DNA from: Zooshikella sp050749885
GTDB lineage: Bacteria; Pseudomonadota; Gammaproteobacteria; Pseudomonadales; Zooshikellaceae
DNA length: 64,000 nucleotides
Assembly (NCBI RefSeq): GCF_050749885.1
Contig: NZ_JBOIUB010000004.1
Span: 124,001-188,000 of the forward strand
Reading direction: 5' to 3'
The stretch's first letter is position 1, and each line of letters begins with the position of its first letter. The notes beneath the pieces were generated by a model that had not been told where the DNA came from, did not search any database, and saw nothing but the letters and a program-made list of their open reading frames with translations. The translations under genes were made by a program, and so were the position numbers. Shown here in pieces: positions 26,497-35,440 of the stretch.

Positions 26497-28960
26497 TACC
26501 CACCAGGATATTCAACGCATTCAACTGGAACATAAAGCAGAGCTTTATCGGCAAAAGGCGCCAGAATTTGCACACTGGGCTGCAGGTTATGGTGTGATTA
26601 AGCATCAAGCAGAAACCCAGGTCAGAGTATATGAGTTGATTGATATGCTCGCTGTGGAAGGATTAATCAGTGATAAATCACATGCCTATAAACTGTTAGG
26701 TGCTGCAGATCGTGTTGCCAGTGCGGCAATGTGGCTTGTGGTGCACATGTCTTATACTCGTCGGGTATTTCTTGATGGTCGTGACCTGCGTAGTTTTGAC
26801 TTTAAGCCTCAACCGAAAGGTTTTTTGGGTGGCGCACTCAATATGGTGCCAGCCTATGTTGGATACATGGCAATTAATGCCCTCAGTGGTATCACTCGCA
26901 GTTGGGTAATGGAGCAGGGACACTGTGTTGCTGCCATTGACGCGGTCAATGTGTTATTGGGGAATCTTAAACCTGCGCAGGCTGAACGTTATCAGATGAC
27001 GGAAGAAGGCTTGAGTAAACTAGCGGCAGATTTTTATGCAAGTGAGTTAACCCCTGAGGGTATGCAAAAATTACCGTTAAGCAGTCGTGTCAGTGTACAT
27101 ACGGCAGGAGGGATGAGTGAAGGCGGTTACCTGGGGGTGACAGGGTTGCAGTATATGCATCAGCCATTGCCTGGGGAACGACTGGTTGCTTTTTTAAGTG
27201 ATGGTGCGTTTGAAGAGCAGCGTGGCAGTGACTGGGCACCACGTTGGTGGCGGGCGGAAGATACGGGTTTAGTGATGCCTGTTATGATTGCTAATGGCCG
27301 CCGGATTGACCAATGCACAACCACTGCATTGTCTGGAGAATACAACTGGCTTGAGCAGTATTTACAGCACCAGCATTATGATCCACTTGTTATTGATGGT
27401 ACAGATCCAGGGGCTTTTGCCTGGGCGCTGTATGAAATGGAGCAGCGCTTAGGCACTCAAGGTGAGGCACTGTTAGAAGGGAAAGGACGTTATCCTGTCC
27501 GCTTGCCCTATACCATTGCCGTGACAGTGAAAGGCTTTGGATTTGCGGGGGCTGGTACATCCAGAGCACACACTTCACCCTTAGAGCATAACCCAGCAAA
27601 AGATGCAGAAGGTGTCAGTGAGTTTAATACCAGTGCTCGGCGTTTATGGGTGCCTTTTGTTGAGCTTACACAATCTATTGCCTTGTTAAATAATCATGAA
27701 TTAACAGAACGACCACGAGAAGCTAACTGTAATGAGTTGCACTCGCCTATTAAAGTGGTTATGCCTGAGCTTTTCTGGCTGCAAAAACTTGAGTCAGAGA
27801 AGTCTTCTGTGGCCGCATTTGACTTAAGTTTTGCTCAGTTAGCCAAAATAAATCCACAGCTTCGTGTGAGAGTCGGTAACCCCGATCAGTTACAGGCGAA
27901 CCATCTTTATCAAACACTCGATTTTCTTCATCACCGCGTGTGTGATCCTCACCCTGGCCAGCCCGAGGCGGTTAATGGTTCAGTGATTACTGCACTGAAT
28001 GAAGAGGCTGTGGTGAGTGCGGCTTTAGCGAATGCTAAAGGATTAAACCTTGTCGTCAGCTATGAAGCATTTGCCACTAAAATGTTGGGTATTTTACGAC
28101 AAATGTTGACGTTTAATCGGCGTAAAAAGCAAGCGGACATACCTGTTCATGAGTTATCACTGCCTTTGTTACTCACCTCATTGGTGTGGGAAAATGGTGA
28201 GCATGAGCACTCTCATCAGGACCCGACCTTTGTTGATGCGTTAATTAATGAACCCGCAGATATTGCACGTGTTGTATTTCCTCTTGACTGGAACTGTGCA
28301 TTAGCCACATTAGAGCAGTTGTTTCAAAGCCATGGCCAACTTTGGGTTATGGTGATGGCAAAAACGCTTCAGCCTCAATATTTATCCATGAACCAAGCTT
28401 GTCAGTTGGTGACTGATGGCGCCATTTGTCTTAAGGGGAATGCAGATGAATCCTTGCAGCTGGTCGCTATTGGTAGCTTTCAGTTAGCTGAAGTGATGAA
28501 AGCATCAGTACGACTCATAAAAGCAAGCATAGAGCATAGTGTTGTGTATATTTTTGAGCCAGGACGTTTACGAGAAAGTCGTGATCGTTGGGAAGCTAAA
28601 CATTGCCTCTCAACAGAACATATTCAGCGTATTTTTGGTGCTTTGGCTGAATATAGGCTATTTGTCGTACATGGTCACCCTGAGCCTTGGCTAGCTGTAT
28701 TACGCCCATTAGATCTGGGACCTGAGAAGACGCGTGCATTGGGTTATATTAATCATGGGGGAACACTCCATACACCCGACATGTTATTTGCGAATAAAAC
28801 CAGCTGGGCCCATATTCTTTTTACGCTGATTGGTATGATGGATTTAAATGTGCATGACTTACTATCGGCTGACGAGGTGCTTGCTGTTCAGGGAAGAGGT
28901 AAACCAAAATTGATTACTCATCCTGCGATTCATGATCATTCCCCATTACAGGAGGGCTAG
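26489..28960 (+). CDS. phosphoketolase-like TPP enzyme
   Basis: An 823-residue thiamine diphosphate enzyme with phosphoketolase layout. The TPP-binding region reads FLSDGAFEEQRGSDWAPRWW followed by MIANGRRID (about 230-260), in the position of the GDG...N motif but divergent from canonical Xfp. The middle and C-terminal parts retain the Xfp-like pyrimidine and C-terminal domains (VSYEAFATKMLGILRQM). Related proteins have been labelled phosphoketolase or xylulose 5-phosphate 3-epimerase in databases. Expected chemistry is cleavage of a ketopentose phosphate with phosphate to acetyl phosphate plus glyceraldehyde 3-phosphate. Last gene of the operon; its 3' end overlaps the opposing Lon-like gene by 47 bases. 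Confidence 0.82.
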   Translation: MTDTHQDIQRIQLEHKAELYRQKAPEFAHWAAGYGVIKHQAETQVRVYELIDMLAVEGLISDKSHAYKLLGAADRVASAAMWLVVHMSYTRRVFLDGRDLRSFDFKPQPKGFLGGALNMVPAYVGYMAINALSGITRSWVMEQGHCVAAIDAVNVLLGNLKPAQAERYQMTEEGLSKLAADFYASELTPEGMQKLPLSSRVSVHTAGGMSEGGYLGVTGLQYMHQPLPGERLVAFLSDGAFEEQRGSDWAPRWWRAEDTGLVMPVMIANGRRIDQCTTTALSGEYNWLEQYLQHQHYDPLVIDGTDPGAFAWALYEMEQRLGTQGEALLEGKGRYPVRLPYTIAVTVKGFGFAGAGTSRAHTSPLEHNPAKDAEGVSEFNTSARRLWVPFVELTQSIALLNNHELTERPREANCNELHSPIKVVMPELFWLQKLESEKSSVAAFDLSFAQLAKINPQLRVRVGNPDQLQANHLYQTLDFLHHRVCDPHPGQPEAVNGSVITALNEEAVVSAALANAKGLNLVVSYEAFATKMLGILRQMLTFNRRKKQADIPVHELSLPLLLTSLVWENGEHEHSHQDPTFVDALINEPADIARVVFPLDWNCALATLEQLFQSHGQLWVMVMAKTLQPQYLSMNQACQLVTDGAICLKGNADESLQLVAIGSFQLAEVMKASVRLIKASIEHSVVYIFEPGRLRESRDRWEAKHCLSTEHIQRIFGALAEYRLFVVHGHPEPWLAVLRPLDLGPEKTRALGYINHGGTLHTPDMLFANKTSWAHILFTLIGMMDLNVHDLLSADEVLAVQGRGKPKLITHPAIHDHSPLQEG

Positions 28961-31388
28961 GAATGATTTTTTTTTGCTTGTTTTTTAAAGGGGTATCATT
29001 TCCGTTGACCGTTGCTGCGAGTGCCATTTCATGGAGTTTGGCAATGGCAATTCCATTAACGGTATTGGCAGGAAAAGCCCCCCGGCTATCCTGTTGACCT
29101 ACATCTCTTCCTGTTAATATTTCTAATGCCTGGTTAACGGTTTCCACTGCATAAATATGGAATTTATTATCTTCTACTGCATTTACGACTGACTTTTTTA
29201 ACACCAGGTTTTTTACATTACTTCGAGGAATAATGACGCCTTGTTGATGGTTTAGGCCTCGGACATTACACAAATCGAAAAAACCTTCGATTTTTTCATT
29301 GACACCACCCACCGCCTGTACATCGCCATATTGGCTGACAGAACCGGTTAGGGCAAAGCATTGATGGAGTGGAATACGGGTTAGTGCTGAAATCAAGCAG
29401 CAAAGCTCTGCAAGTGAGGCGCTGTCGCCATCAATAAAGCCATAAGACTGTTCAATGGCAATATTGGCTGAAATAGCTAAAGGAAAGTGGCGAGCATACA
29501 TATACCCTAAATAACCCGCTAATATCATGACACCTTTAGAGTGAATGGACTGGCCTAAATTAACCTCCCTTTCTATATCAACAACACCTTGTGAGCCAGG
29601 AAATACGGTTGCGGTGATTCTTGCGGGGGTACCAAAACTGGTATTTCCTGTGTCTAATACTGTTAGACCATTAACTTTACCAACGGATTTCCCTTCAGTA
29701 TTGATGATAATAGTGTCATCCAGCATTTGTTCGCGAATACGTAAACTAATTCGATTGGTGCGATGTTCCTGTGCAGTTAATGCCTGCTCAATATGGTTTT
29801 CTTCAATTAACGGTTCATCGGTAAGAGAGCGGATATACTCTGCTTCACACAACAGATCAAAGATATCCCGAAAGCGAGCGGATAAGTGGTGTTTGCTGCT
29901 GATGAGCCTGGCGCTGTGGTTAGCCAGTCGGGCAACGGCTGCTGAAGATAAAGGTCGGTATCCTTCACGATTTATAAATGTCTGCATTAATGCAGCGAAG
30001 GCTTCCAAAGATTCGCTATTAAGGGGAATTCTTTCATCAAAATCAACAAGCACTCGAAACATTTTTCGAAATTCAGCATCCAGCTCTTCAAGTAAATAAT
30101 ATATTTCTCGAGTACCGACCAAAATAACTTTTATATTTAGAGGGATCACTGTGGGAGTCAGGGTAATGGTGTTGATTACTCCCAAGTCGGCATAAGCTGA
30201 CTCCATTCGTAGTTGCTTATCTTTAAGTCCGCGTTTGAGAGCCTCCCAAACAAAAGGTTCAGTGAGCAGTTTGTCGGCCTCAATAATAAGATAGCCGCCA
30301 TTTGCTTTATGTAATGAACCAGGGCAGATCTGTTGATAGTTGGTAATCATGGTGCCTTGGTCATTAATATATTCAATTCGACCGAACAGGTTTTTATAAC
30401 TGGGATGGGATTCGTGAATAACGGGGGCTCCCGCCTCAGGGTTATGGGTGACAAGTAAATTAGGAGACAGTAGTTCGTTTAGTGCTGCTTTTTTCTCTGC
30501 GTCAGTACGAGGTGTTTCTTCATCGGCAAGTTGTTCAACAATAATGGTGTGCAGTTGCTCCTGCATTTGTTCAAGATAGAGTGTAATACCTGGTATTTTT
30601 CGATATTTTTCTTTGAGAGGTCTGATTAATGGGGCAAGTGCACGATTGATTGTTTGGCGATTAAGCTTTCGTAGCTTATCGTTTGACTCTCGCTTCCACT
30701 GAGGCAAGCTAAGCAGTGATTCATTAAGTAATTCTTCGAGTTGACCTATGGTTTGATGAAACTGTTCGCGCTCAGTTTCTGGAAGCTGGGCAAATTCCAC
30801 TTCATCTAATGTTTTACCATCGTGCATCGGGGTAAAACTTATTGTGGTGGCATCGCGATAAAGTGCAATACTTTGCTTGTGGGCTGCCCGTTCAACAGAG
30901 TCAATCGCTTTGTCATAACGTTGGTTAAACTCTAATTCAATATTGCTTTTTTGCTGCTGATAACTTGGGTGCTCAAAAACAGCGGGGAAGGTCGCTAATA
31001 AGTTATCGATGAGTTGATCAATATCTTTTTTTAAAACTTGCCCTTCTCCAGAGGGAAGCTCTAGTGCGATGGGGTTACGCAACTCATTGAAATTGTTGAC
31101 GTAGATATGGTCTGGAGGCGCGGGTTTTCGCTTGGCCTCTCGTTGTAAAAACTCAAGGACATAAGAACTACGGCCTGTCCCTGATTCACCCATGACAAAT
31201 AAATTATACCCTGTGTGTGGTATGCCTACACCAAAATGCAGCGCGGCGATGGCTCGATCTTGACCAAGAATTCCCAAAAATGGCTTAATTTTTGAAGTGT
31301 TAGCAAAGGGAAAATCTTTATCCGTAATAAAGGTGTGTATAGCACTGGCAGGCAGTTTAAACCGATCGGGACTTTTTTTATTTGCCAT
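28914..31388 (-). CDS. Lon-family ATP-dependent protease
   Basis: An 824-residue protein. An AAA module with Walker A MGESGTGRSSYV (about 66-77) precedes a long helical insert and a LonB-like protease domain. The catalytic dyad is S656 in DGDSASLAEL and K699 in NEKIEGF, 43 residues apart, the same distance as S679-K722 of E. coli Lon. The N-terminal substrate domain of LonA is absent; this is the Lon-related AAA_32 type. Cytoplasmic regulated proteolysis. Convergent with the phosphoketolase gene, sharing 47 bases of 3' sequence, so transcription of each could dampen the other. Confidence 0.9.
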   Translation of the reverse strand: MANKKSPDRFKLPASAIHTFITDKDFPFANTSKIKPFLGILGQDRAIAALHFGVGIPHTGYNLFVMGESGTGRSSYVLEFLQREAKRKPAPPDHIYVNNFNELRNPIALELPSGEGQVLKKDIDQLIDNLLATFPAVFEHPSYQQQKSNIELEFNQRYDKAIDSVERAAHKQSIALYRDATTISFTPMHDGKTLDEVEFAQLPETEREQFHQTIGQLEELLNESLLSLPQWKRESNDKLRKLNRQTINRALAPLIRPLKEKYRKIPGITLYLEQMQEQLHTIIVEQLADEETPRTDAEKKAALNELLSPNLLVTHNPEAGAPVIHESHPSYKNLFGRIEYINDQGTMITNYQQICPGSLHKANGGYLIIEADKLLTEPFVWEALKRGLKDKQLRMESAYADLGVINTITLTPTVIPLNIKVILVGTREIYYLLEELDAEFRKMFRVLVDFDERIPLNSESLEAFAALMQTFINREGYRPLSSAAVARLANHSARLISSKHHLSARFRDIFDLLCEAEYIRSLTDEPLIEENHIEQALTAQEHRTNRISLRIREQMLDDTIIINTEGKSVGKVNGLTVLDTGNTSFGTPARITATVFPGSQGVVDIEREVNLGQSIHSKGVMILAGYLGYMYARHFPLAISANIAIEQSYGFIDGDSASLAELCCLISALTRIPLHQCFALTGSVSQYGDVQAVGGVNEKIEGFFDLCNVRGLNHQQGVIIPRSNVKNLVLKKSVVNAVEDNKFHIYAVETVNQALEILTGRDVGQQDSRGAFPANTVNGIAIAKLHEMALAATVNGNDTPLKNKQKKIIPSPPVMGNDHESQDE

Positions 31389-31506
31389 AGCATCAGCAGA
31401 TTATTAGCGAAGACATATTTTTAGTGTAAAACTCACTGAAGCATTAATGCAACTTAATAAGCTGGGAAAATAGATGTCGTTAGTGAATGAGTATTCAGTG
31501 TAAGAA

Positions 31507-31938
31507 TTACGTCGCGGTGAACTTGTGACTATAGCGGTATTTCATAAATGTTATGCCTGGAGATAGAACTAAACGCCAAGCAAGTTCTATTTCATCATTA
31601 TAATCAGGATCAAACTCACGTAATGTAGTCATGAGTGCTTCAAGCCATAAGTCATACCAAACTGGCTTAATATTCAAATGCTCGTGGTCATGCTGTTCGG
31701 CAATCTTTTCTAAGTAGTCTGCCGCATTATTAGTGGCATAAAAGGTAAGTAGTTTGTAAAAAGACTTTTCTAACATACGCCGCTGATGAGACATTTCAGT
31801 ATTGACGAAACGTGCAGCTATATCAGGCGAAGTTGCCATGAAACGTTGATAAAATACTTCAAAAAAGGTTTGTTTGTTTCGTTGGATTTTTCGTACTCGC
31901 TCATAACTTTCATCAAAAATGCGTTCATATTCCGACAT
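31507..31938 (-). CDS. single-domain globin
   Basis: A 143-residue globin-like protein from ATG 31938 (an upstream ATG at 31986 adds 16 residues; neither has a good ribosome site). The pattern FVNTEMSHQRRMLEKSF matches the CD-E region, and HDHEHLNIKPVWYDLW fits the F-G region, where the first His of HEHLNI aligns with the proximal heme ligand of flavohemoglobin (HxSLxIKPE). It lacks a reductase domain. Likely roles are oxygen sensing or NO detoxification; not determinable here. Confidence 0.75.
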   Translation of the reverse strand: MSEYERIFDESYERVRKIQRNKQTFFEVFYQRFMATSPDIAARFVNTEMSHQRRMLEKSFYKLLTFYATNNAADYLEKIAEQHDHEHLNIKPVWYDLWLEALMTTLREFDPDYNDEIELAWRLVLSPGITFMKYRYSHKFTAT

Positions 31939-32012
31939 AGTTTCTGTTTGACTGTAGCTGAGTCCAAAGGGAATAGTATTAAACATGGCATGGATTTTTC
32001 GGTAAGCGATGA

Positions 32013-32207
32013 ATGAACAAAAAGTCAGTTAGTGTTGCACCTGTTACAGAAATACAGGAACGTCTAAAAGAGAGTGCAACAACATTATTTACCTTTCACC
32101 AAAAACATGATGATCCAGCCATGATTCAAATAGTGTTAACAGGCCCTAGTATGACCAATTTTGACAATACAGAAAACAGAAATCAATGGAATGACAGGTC
32201 ATCGTAA
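32013..32207 (+). CDS. possible small hypothetical protein
   Basis: A 64-codon frame divergent from the globin gene, starting 27 bases from that gene's alternative start. The sequence is hydrophilic (VTEIQERLKESATTLFTF near the middle) and no ribosome site is convincing. It may be a real small gene or chance. Confidence 0.25.
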   Translation: MNKKSVSVAPVTEIQERLKESATTLFTFHQKHDDPAMIQIVLTGPSMTNFDNTENRNQWNDRSS

Positions 32208-32724
32208 TATTACTAATCCGCTAATTTATATCTGAGTAAGCAACAGAGGCCATAATGATAAACGAAGGACAAGATGGCCTTCTCATGGCTTATTACAACT
32301 TAAGATCCTATAGTCATAAATAAAGTGCATTTTTAGAGGTGCCCTAAAGTCGTTATTAGCTGAAAAAACGATTGAACAAGCATCAATGACCATCACTGGC
32401 TTTACCTTTCACCTTAGGTGCATGACAAGCAGGAACTTATCTACAACCTAGTTCATTTTTTATTTACCTCTAGGGTAATTGGATGATTTGAGTGTAGGTT
32501 AAAGAAAGACGTAAAGCTGAATAAGTTGGACTACTATGTATATAAAGTAACTACTCATGTGAAGGGAGGAAGCTTTACTATTGGTGAATTACTTTGAAAT
32601 GGTTAGTTTTTACTGTTCATTCGAAGTACGCTGTGTGGTTTTTGCCAGTCTACATGGTCATTGATGTATATCAAAAATAATAAGCCTTTATGCACTTAGA
32701 GTGTTGAAAAAAGTGGAGGTTAAA
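32208..32724. other. spacer before a small membrane-protein gene
   Basis: About 520 bases without a supported gene or clear element until the ribosome site of the short ORF at 32725. Confidence 0.35.
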
Positions 32725-32853
32725 ATGACAGATGCCGTTGTTGTAGGTGGAACACTAGCCATTGGTGGGATGGTTGTAATTGTGGTTGCTGGATTGTTGG
32801 TTGGAGCATTGGTCGCATTAGCGGATAGTCGAGTTAAACGTCCTGATCATTAA
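32725..32853 (+). CDS. 42-residue single-span membrane protein
   Basis: GTGGAGG at 32713-32719 lies five to six bases before ATG 32725 and gives a 42-residue protein: MTDAVVV start, one long glycine- and valine-rich membrane span (about 5-33), then a basic tail (DSRVKRPDH). The composition and start signal are those of a genuine small protein. A hairpin (32881-32904) follows 28 bases after the stop. Small single-span proteins often modulate a larger membrane complex; the partner is unknown. Confidence 0.65.
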   Translation: MTDAVVVGGTLAIGGMVVIVVAGLLVGALVALADSRVKRPDH

Positions 32854-32880
32854 GGACTCCAGAGATAAAATAACTCGGCG

Positions 32881-32904
32881 GTGAAGGCAGTCTATGGCCT
32901 TCAC
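32881..32904 (+). terminator. hairpin after the small membrane-protein gene
   Basis: GTGAAGGC (32881-32888) and GCCTTCAC (32897-32904) form a perfect 8-bp stem with an eight-base loop. The tail is not a T-run, so it could be a terminator of weak type or an mRNA-stabilising stem. Confidence 0.5.
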
Positions 32905-33736
32905 AAGACTTGTCTTATACTTGTTAAAGTAGTGTAAGGCTATATGTTATTAGTGAAATATATTCTTCATACATTTCTTATACCGATCAATGTTATTCCT
33001 AGGATAATTGCATACAATTTTACCTTTATAAAAGCCATTTATTAAAGGATCTTTGTCCAATATCTATATAACGCCCTTCGAACACGCGGTGAATCCTTCC
33101 CTGCTTAATCCATCAAATAGTATACCCTTAAGGCTATTTTTTTAATGCTGAGCTGTTAAAAAGTGGGGTAGTCTTAGTGAAAGGTATAAAAAGATTATAA
33201 TGAGCATTTTATTTACGTTTGATTTAAAACTTTGCAAGTTAATAAATGTTTGTTTAGGAAATAAAAAGTTATTTTTGATAATTTGGTTTGCTACTGTTTT
33301 ATTTTTTATTGATTTTAATCCATAAGTAATACAGCTTGTCAGAGAAGTCTATCAAGATTCAATGGATACATTTTCCCGTTAGCTTTTACCTTGTAATTAA
33401 ATATTTTTGAATAGATTACTTGTATGATCACGGTTCATGTTTGTGTACTATGGTTTTGTTTGTGTTTGTTAGATATAGACTAAAAGCTAATTGTTTACTT
33501 AAAGAACAGTGTATATAATCGATGACTTTATAATAACGATCCGTTCAGCGGATTATTATATAGAAAGTGTATATCCATGGCTGGGATATTCACTTTGGCT
33601 TTACTGGGAAGATAGGTTGTGTAAGAAAAATAAAATAAGATAACTTTACGATAAGCAAAAATACTGTAACGTTATCGTTTGTCTCATATCTTATACAGCG
33701 AATAGTGTATTATTGACGTTGTGTTTAGGAAGTAAC
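32905..33736. other. long AT-rich spacer upstream of the DUF805 gene
   Basis: About 830 bases. A 41-codon frame at 33200-33325 with a hydrophobic segment exists but has only a distant ribosome site. An imperfect ATCCG-TTCAG-CGGAT hairpin lies near 33539-33553. No other element recognised. Confidence 0.35.
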
Positions 33737-34288
33737 ATGCAGTTGGAAACGCCATATAAAACACCTTCAACTATGGATGCCGCGGTTGAAGAAGTAGGGA
33801 CTTACTCTCCAAAGATTTTTTCTAATAATGGGCGAATAGGCCGAATAAGATATCTAGCATATTCAATGTTGTATCAGCTGATATTGTCCATTGTATTTGC
33901 GCTAGTGAGTGCTTTATTTGCTCCTCTGGCTATGGGGTGGTTTGGAGATATACCCTTATTAGTAGGTGCTGTTATAGCCTTAGCTGTGATCATTACTGTT
34001 TGGGTTATGGTTGTACCAATGAGACGCAGGCTTCATGATATGAACTGTTCTGGGTGGTGGTCAATATTTGGCTTTATTCCACTGATCAACTTTATTTTTG
34101 GCTTAGTTCTCTTAGTTGTTCCTGGAAATAAAGACAAAAATCGTTTTGGAGAAAAACCAGAGAAAAACTCAATTTTAGTAGTTATAGTTGGACTTATTCT
34201 TCCTCTGTTGATTATTGGGCTTTCAGCGGCAATAGCAATTCCTGTTTATAAGAATTATGTTGAAAGAGTTCAGCAATTACAAAGCTAG
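33737..34288 (+). CDS. DUF805 membrane protein with a pilin-like C-terminal helix
   Basis: A 183-residue protein; AGGAAG (33728-33733) selects ATG 33737 over an upstream in-frame TTG at 33713. The DUF805 core has GRIGRIRYLAYSM (about 32-44), several membrane segments, then PMRRRLHDMNCSGWWSI (about 94-110) and PGNKDKNRFGE, all typical of the family. Unusually it ends in a fifth hydrophobic helix closing with SAAIAIPVYKNYVERVQ, which strongly resembles the N-terminal helix of type IV pilins. The function of DUF805 proteins is unknown. Confidence 0.85.
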   Translation: MQLETPYKTPSTMDAAVEEVGTYSPKIFSNNGRIGRIRYLAYSMLYQLILSIVFALVSALFAPLAMGWFGDIPLLVGAVIALAVIITVWVMVVPMRRRLHDMNCSGWWSIFGFIPLINFIFGLVLLVVPGNKDKNRFGEKPEKNSILVVIVGLILPLLIIGLSAAIAIPVYKNYVERVQQLQS

Positions 34289-34307
34289 ATATAAATTTGG
34301 AATTTAT

Positions 34308-34334
34308 AAAAAACCGGCAATGCCGGTTTTTTTA
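34308..34334. terminator. bidirectional terminator between DUF805 gene and trmA
   Basis: AAAAAACCGGC/GCCGGTTTTTT (34308-34318, 34322-34332), an 11-bp perfect stem with a three-base loop and an A-run and T-run on the two sides, so it works for both converging genes. It overlaps the trmA stop. Confidence 0.9.
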
Positions 34335-35423
34335 TGTCTTTCTGGTTAACAGTACACCGGTTTCAATATGATCGGTGAAAGGGAATTGGTCAAATAAAGC
34401 CAGTCGTTGTATTTGGTGGGTTTGTGTTAATGTCGTTAAATTATGATGTAATGTTGCAGGGTTGCATGAAACATAAATAATATGCTTAAACCGTTGTACA
34501 AGTTTTTCGGTTTCTGCATCCAAGCCTGCACGAGGAGGATCAACAAAAATCGTATCTAACTGGTAGTCATCAAGATTAATGTCCTTTAAACGACGAAACG
34601 CGCGTTCACGATTCATTGCTTGTGTAAATTCCTCACTGGACATGCGTGCTATAACAACGTTATTGATCTGATTGCGTTCTAAGTTGTGTAAAGCAGATCT
34701 TACTGATACTTTGGATATTTCTGTGGCTAATACTTTGGGAAATAAATGGGCTAATGCAATCGTAAAGTTGCCATTACCACAATAAAGTTCCACTAAGTCT
34801 CCAGAGCATTGGGTAGCGGAAGCCTGAGCCCACTCAAGCATTTTTTCACACATAAAGGCGTTAGGTTGTGTGAATGAATTTTCGACTTGCTGATAATAGT
34901 AGTGATGCCCATTAACCGTCAGCTTTTCCTCAATACTGTCTGTACCTATACAAAGCTTTTGTTTTCGGGCTCGGCCAATAATATGGCTATTCAGCTTTTG
35001 ACTTAATTGTTTGGCTTCATCTTGCCAGTGTTGATCAAGCTGCCGGTGGTAAATCAACGTAATACAGCTTTCACCTGTCTGGCTAGTAAGAAATTCAACT
35101 TGAAATAGTTTACGTCGTAGTATTTCTGAACTGTTGATTTCAGTTAGTAATTGGGGCATCAATGTTTGTATACAGGGTGATCCTGCAGGGAATGTTGAGA
35201 CCTCATAAGGTTCATTTTTATTCCCTGGTTTAAACATGGCGTAAAAACAACGGTTGTTGTCATGCCAGATGCGGAATTCTGCTCGCATTCGATATTGGGT
35301 GGGTTTTGAAGGAAACACCTCAATTTCAGGTACAGTGAATGTTGCAAATAGTGAGCGAAGGTATTCGACTTTATTTTGCAACTGATCCTGATAACGTTGA
35401 TCGAGAGATACTGCCTCTGGCAT
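34332..35423 (-). CDS. trmA: tRNA (uracil-5-)-methyltransferase
   Basis: A 363-residue TrmA. It shows the family blocks QYRMRAEFRIWHD (about 42-54), SFTQPNAFMCEKML (about 182-195), the SAM site VELYCGNGNFTIALA (about 212-226), FVDPPRAGLD (about 290-299) and the nucleophile Cys in YVSCNPATL (about 317-325). It makes 5-methyluridine 54 in the T-loop of tRNA. ATG 35423 is preferred over a GTG five codons upstream. It starts 17 bases after the purine permease gene on the same strand, likely one operon. Confidence 0.93.
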   Translation of the reverse strand: MPEAVSLDQRYQDQLQNKVEYLRSLFATFTVPEIEVFPSKPTQYRMRAEFRIWHDNNRCFYAMFKPGNKNEPYEVSTFPAGSPCIQTLMPQLLTEINSSEILRRKLFQVEFLTSQTGESCITLIYHRQLDQHWQDEAKQLSQKLNSHIIGRARKQKLCIGTDSIEEKLTVNGHHYYYQQVENSFTQPNAFMCEKMLEWAQASATQCSGDLVELYCGNGNFTIALAHLFPKVLATEISKVSVRSALHNLERNQINNVVIARMSSEEFTQAMNRERAFRRLKDINLDDYQLDTIFVDPPRAGLDAETEKLVQRFKHIIYVSCNPATLHHNLTTLTQTHQIQRLALFDQFPFTDHIETGVLLTRKT

Positions 35424-35440
35424 AACGACTAAATCCACGA

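Noticed and set aside
33200..33325. 41-codon frame with a hydrophobic segment
   Set aside because: Nearest AAAGG is about 14 bases away from the ATG and the composition equals AT-rich spacer; not enough support.
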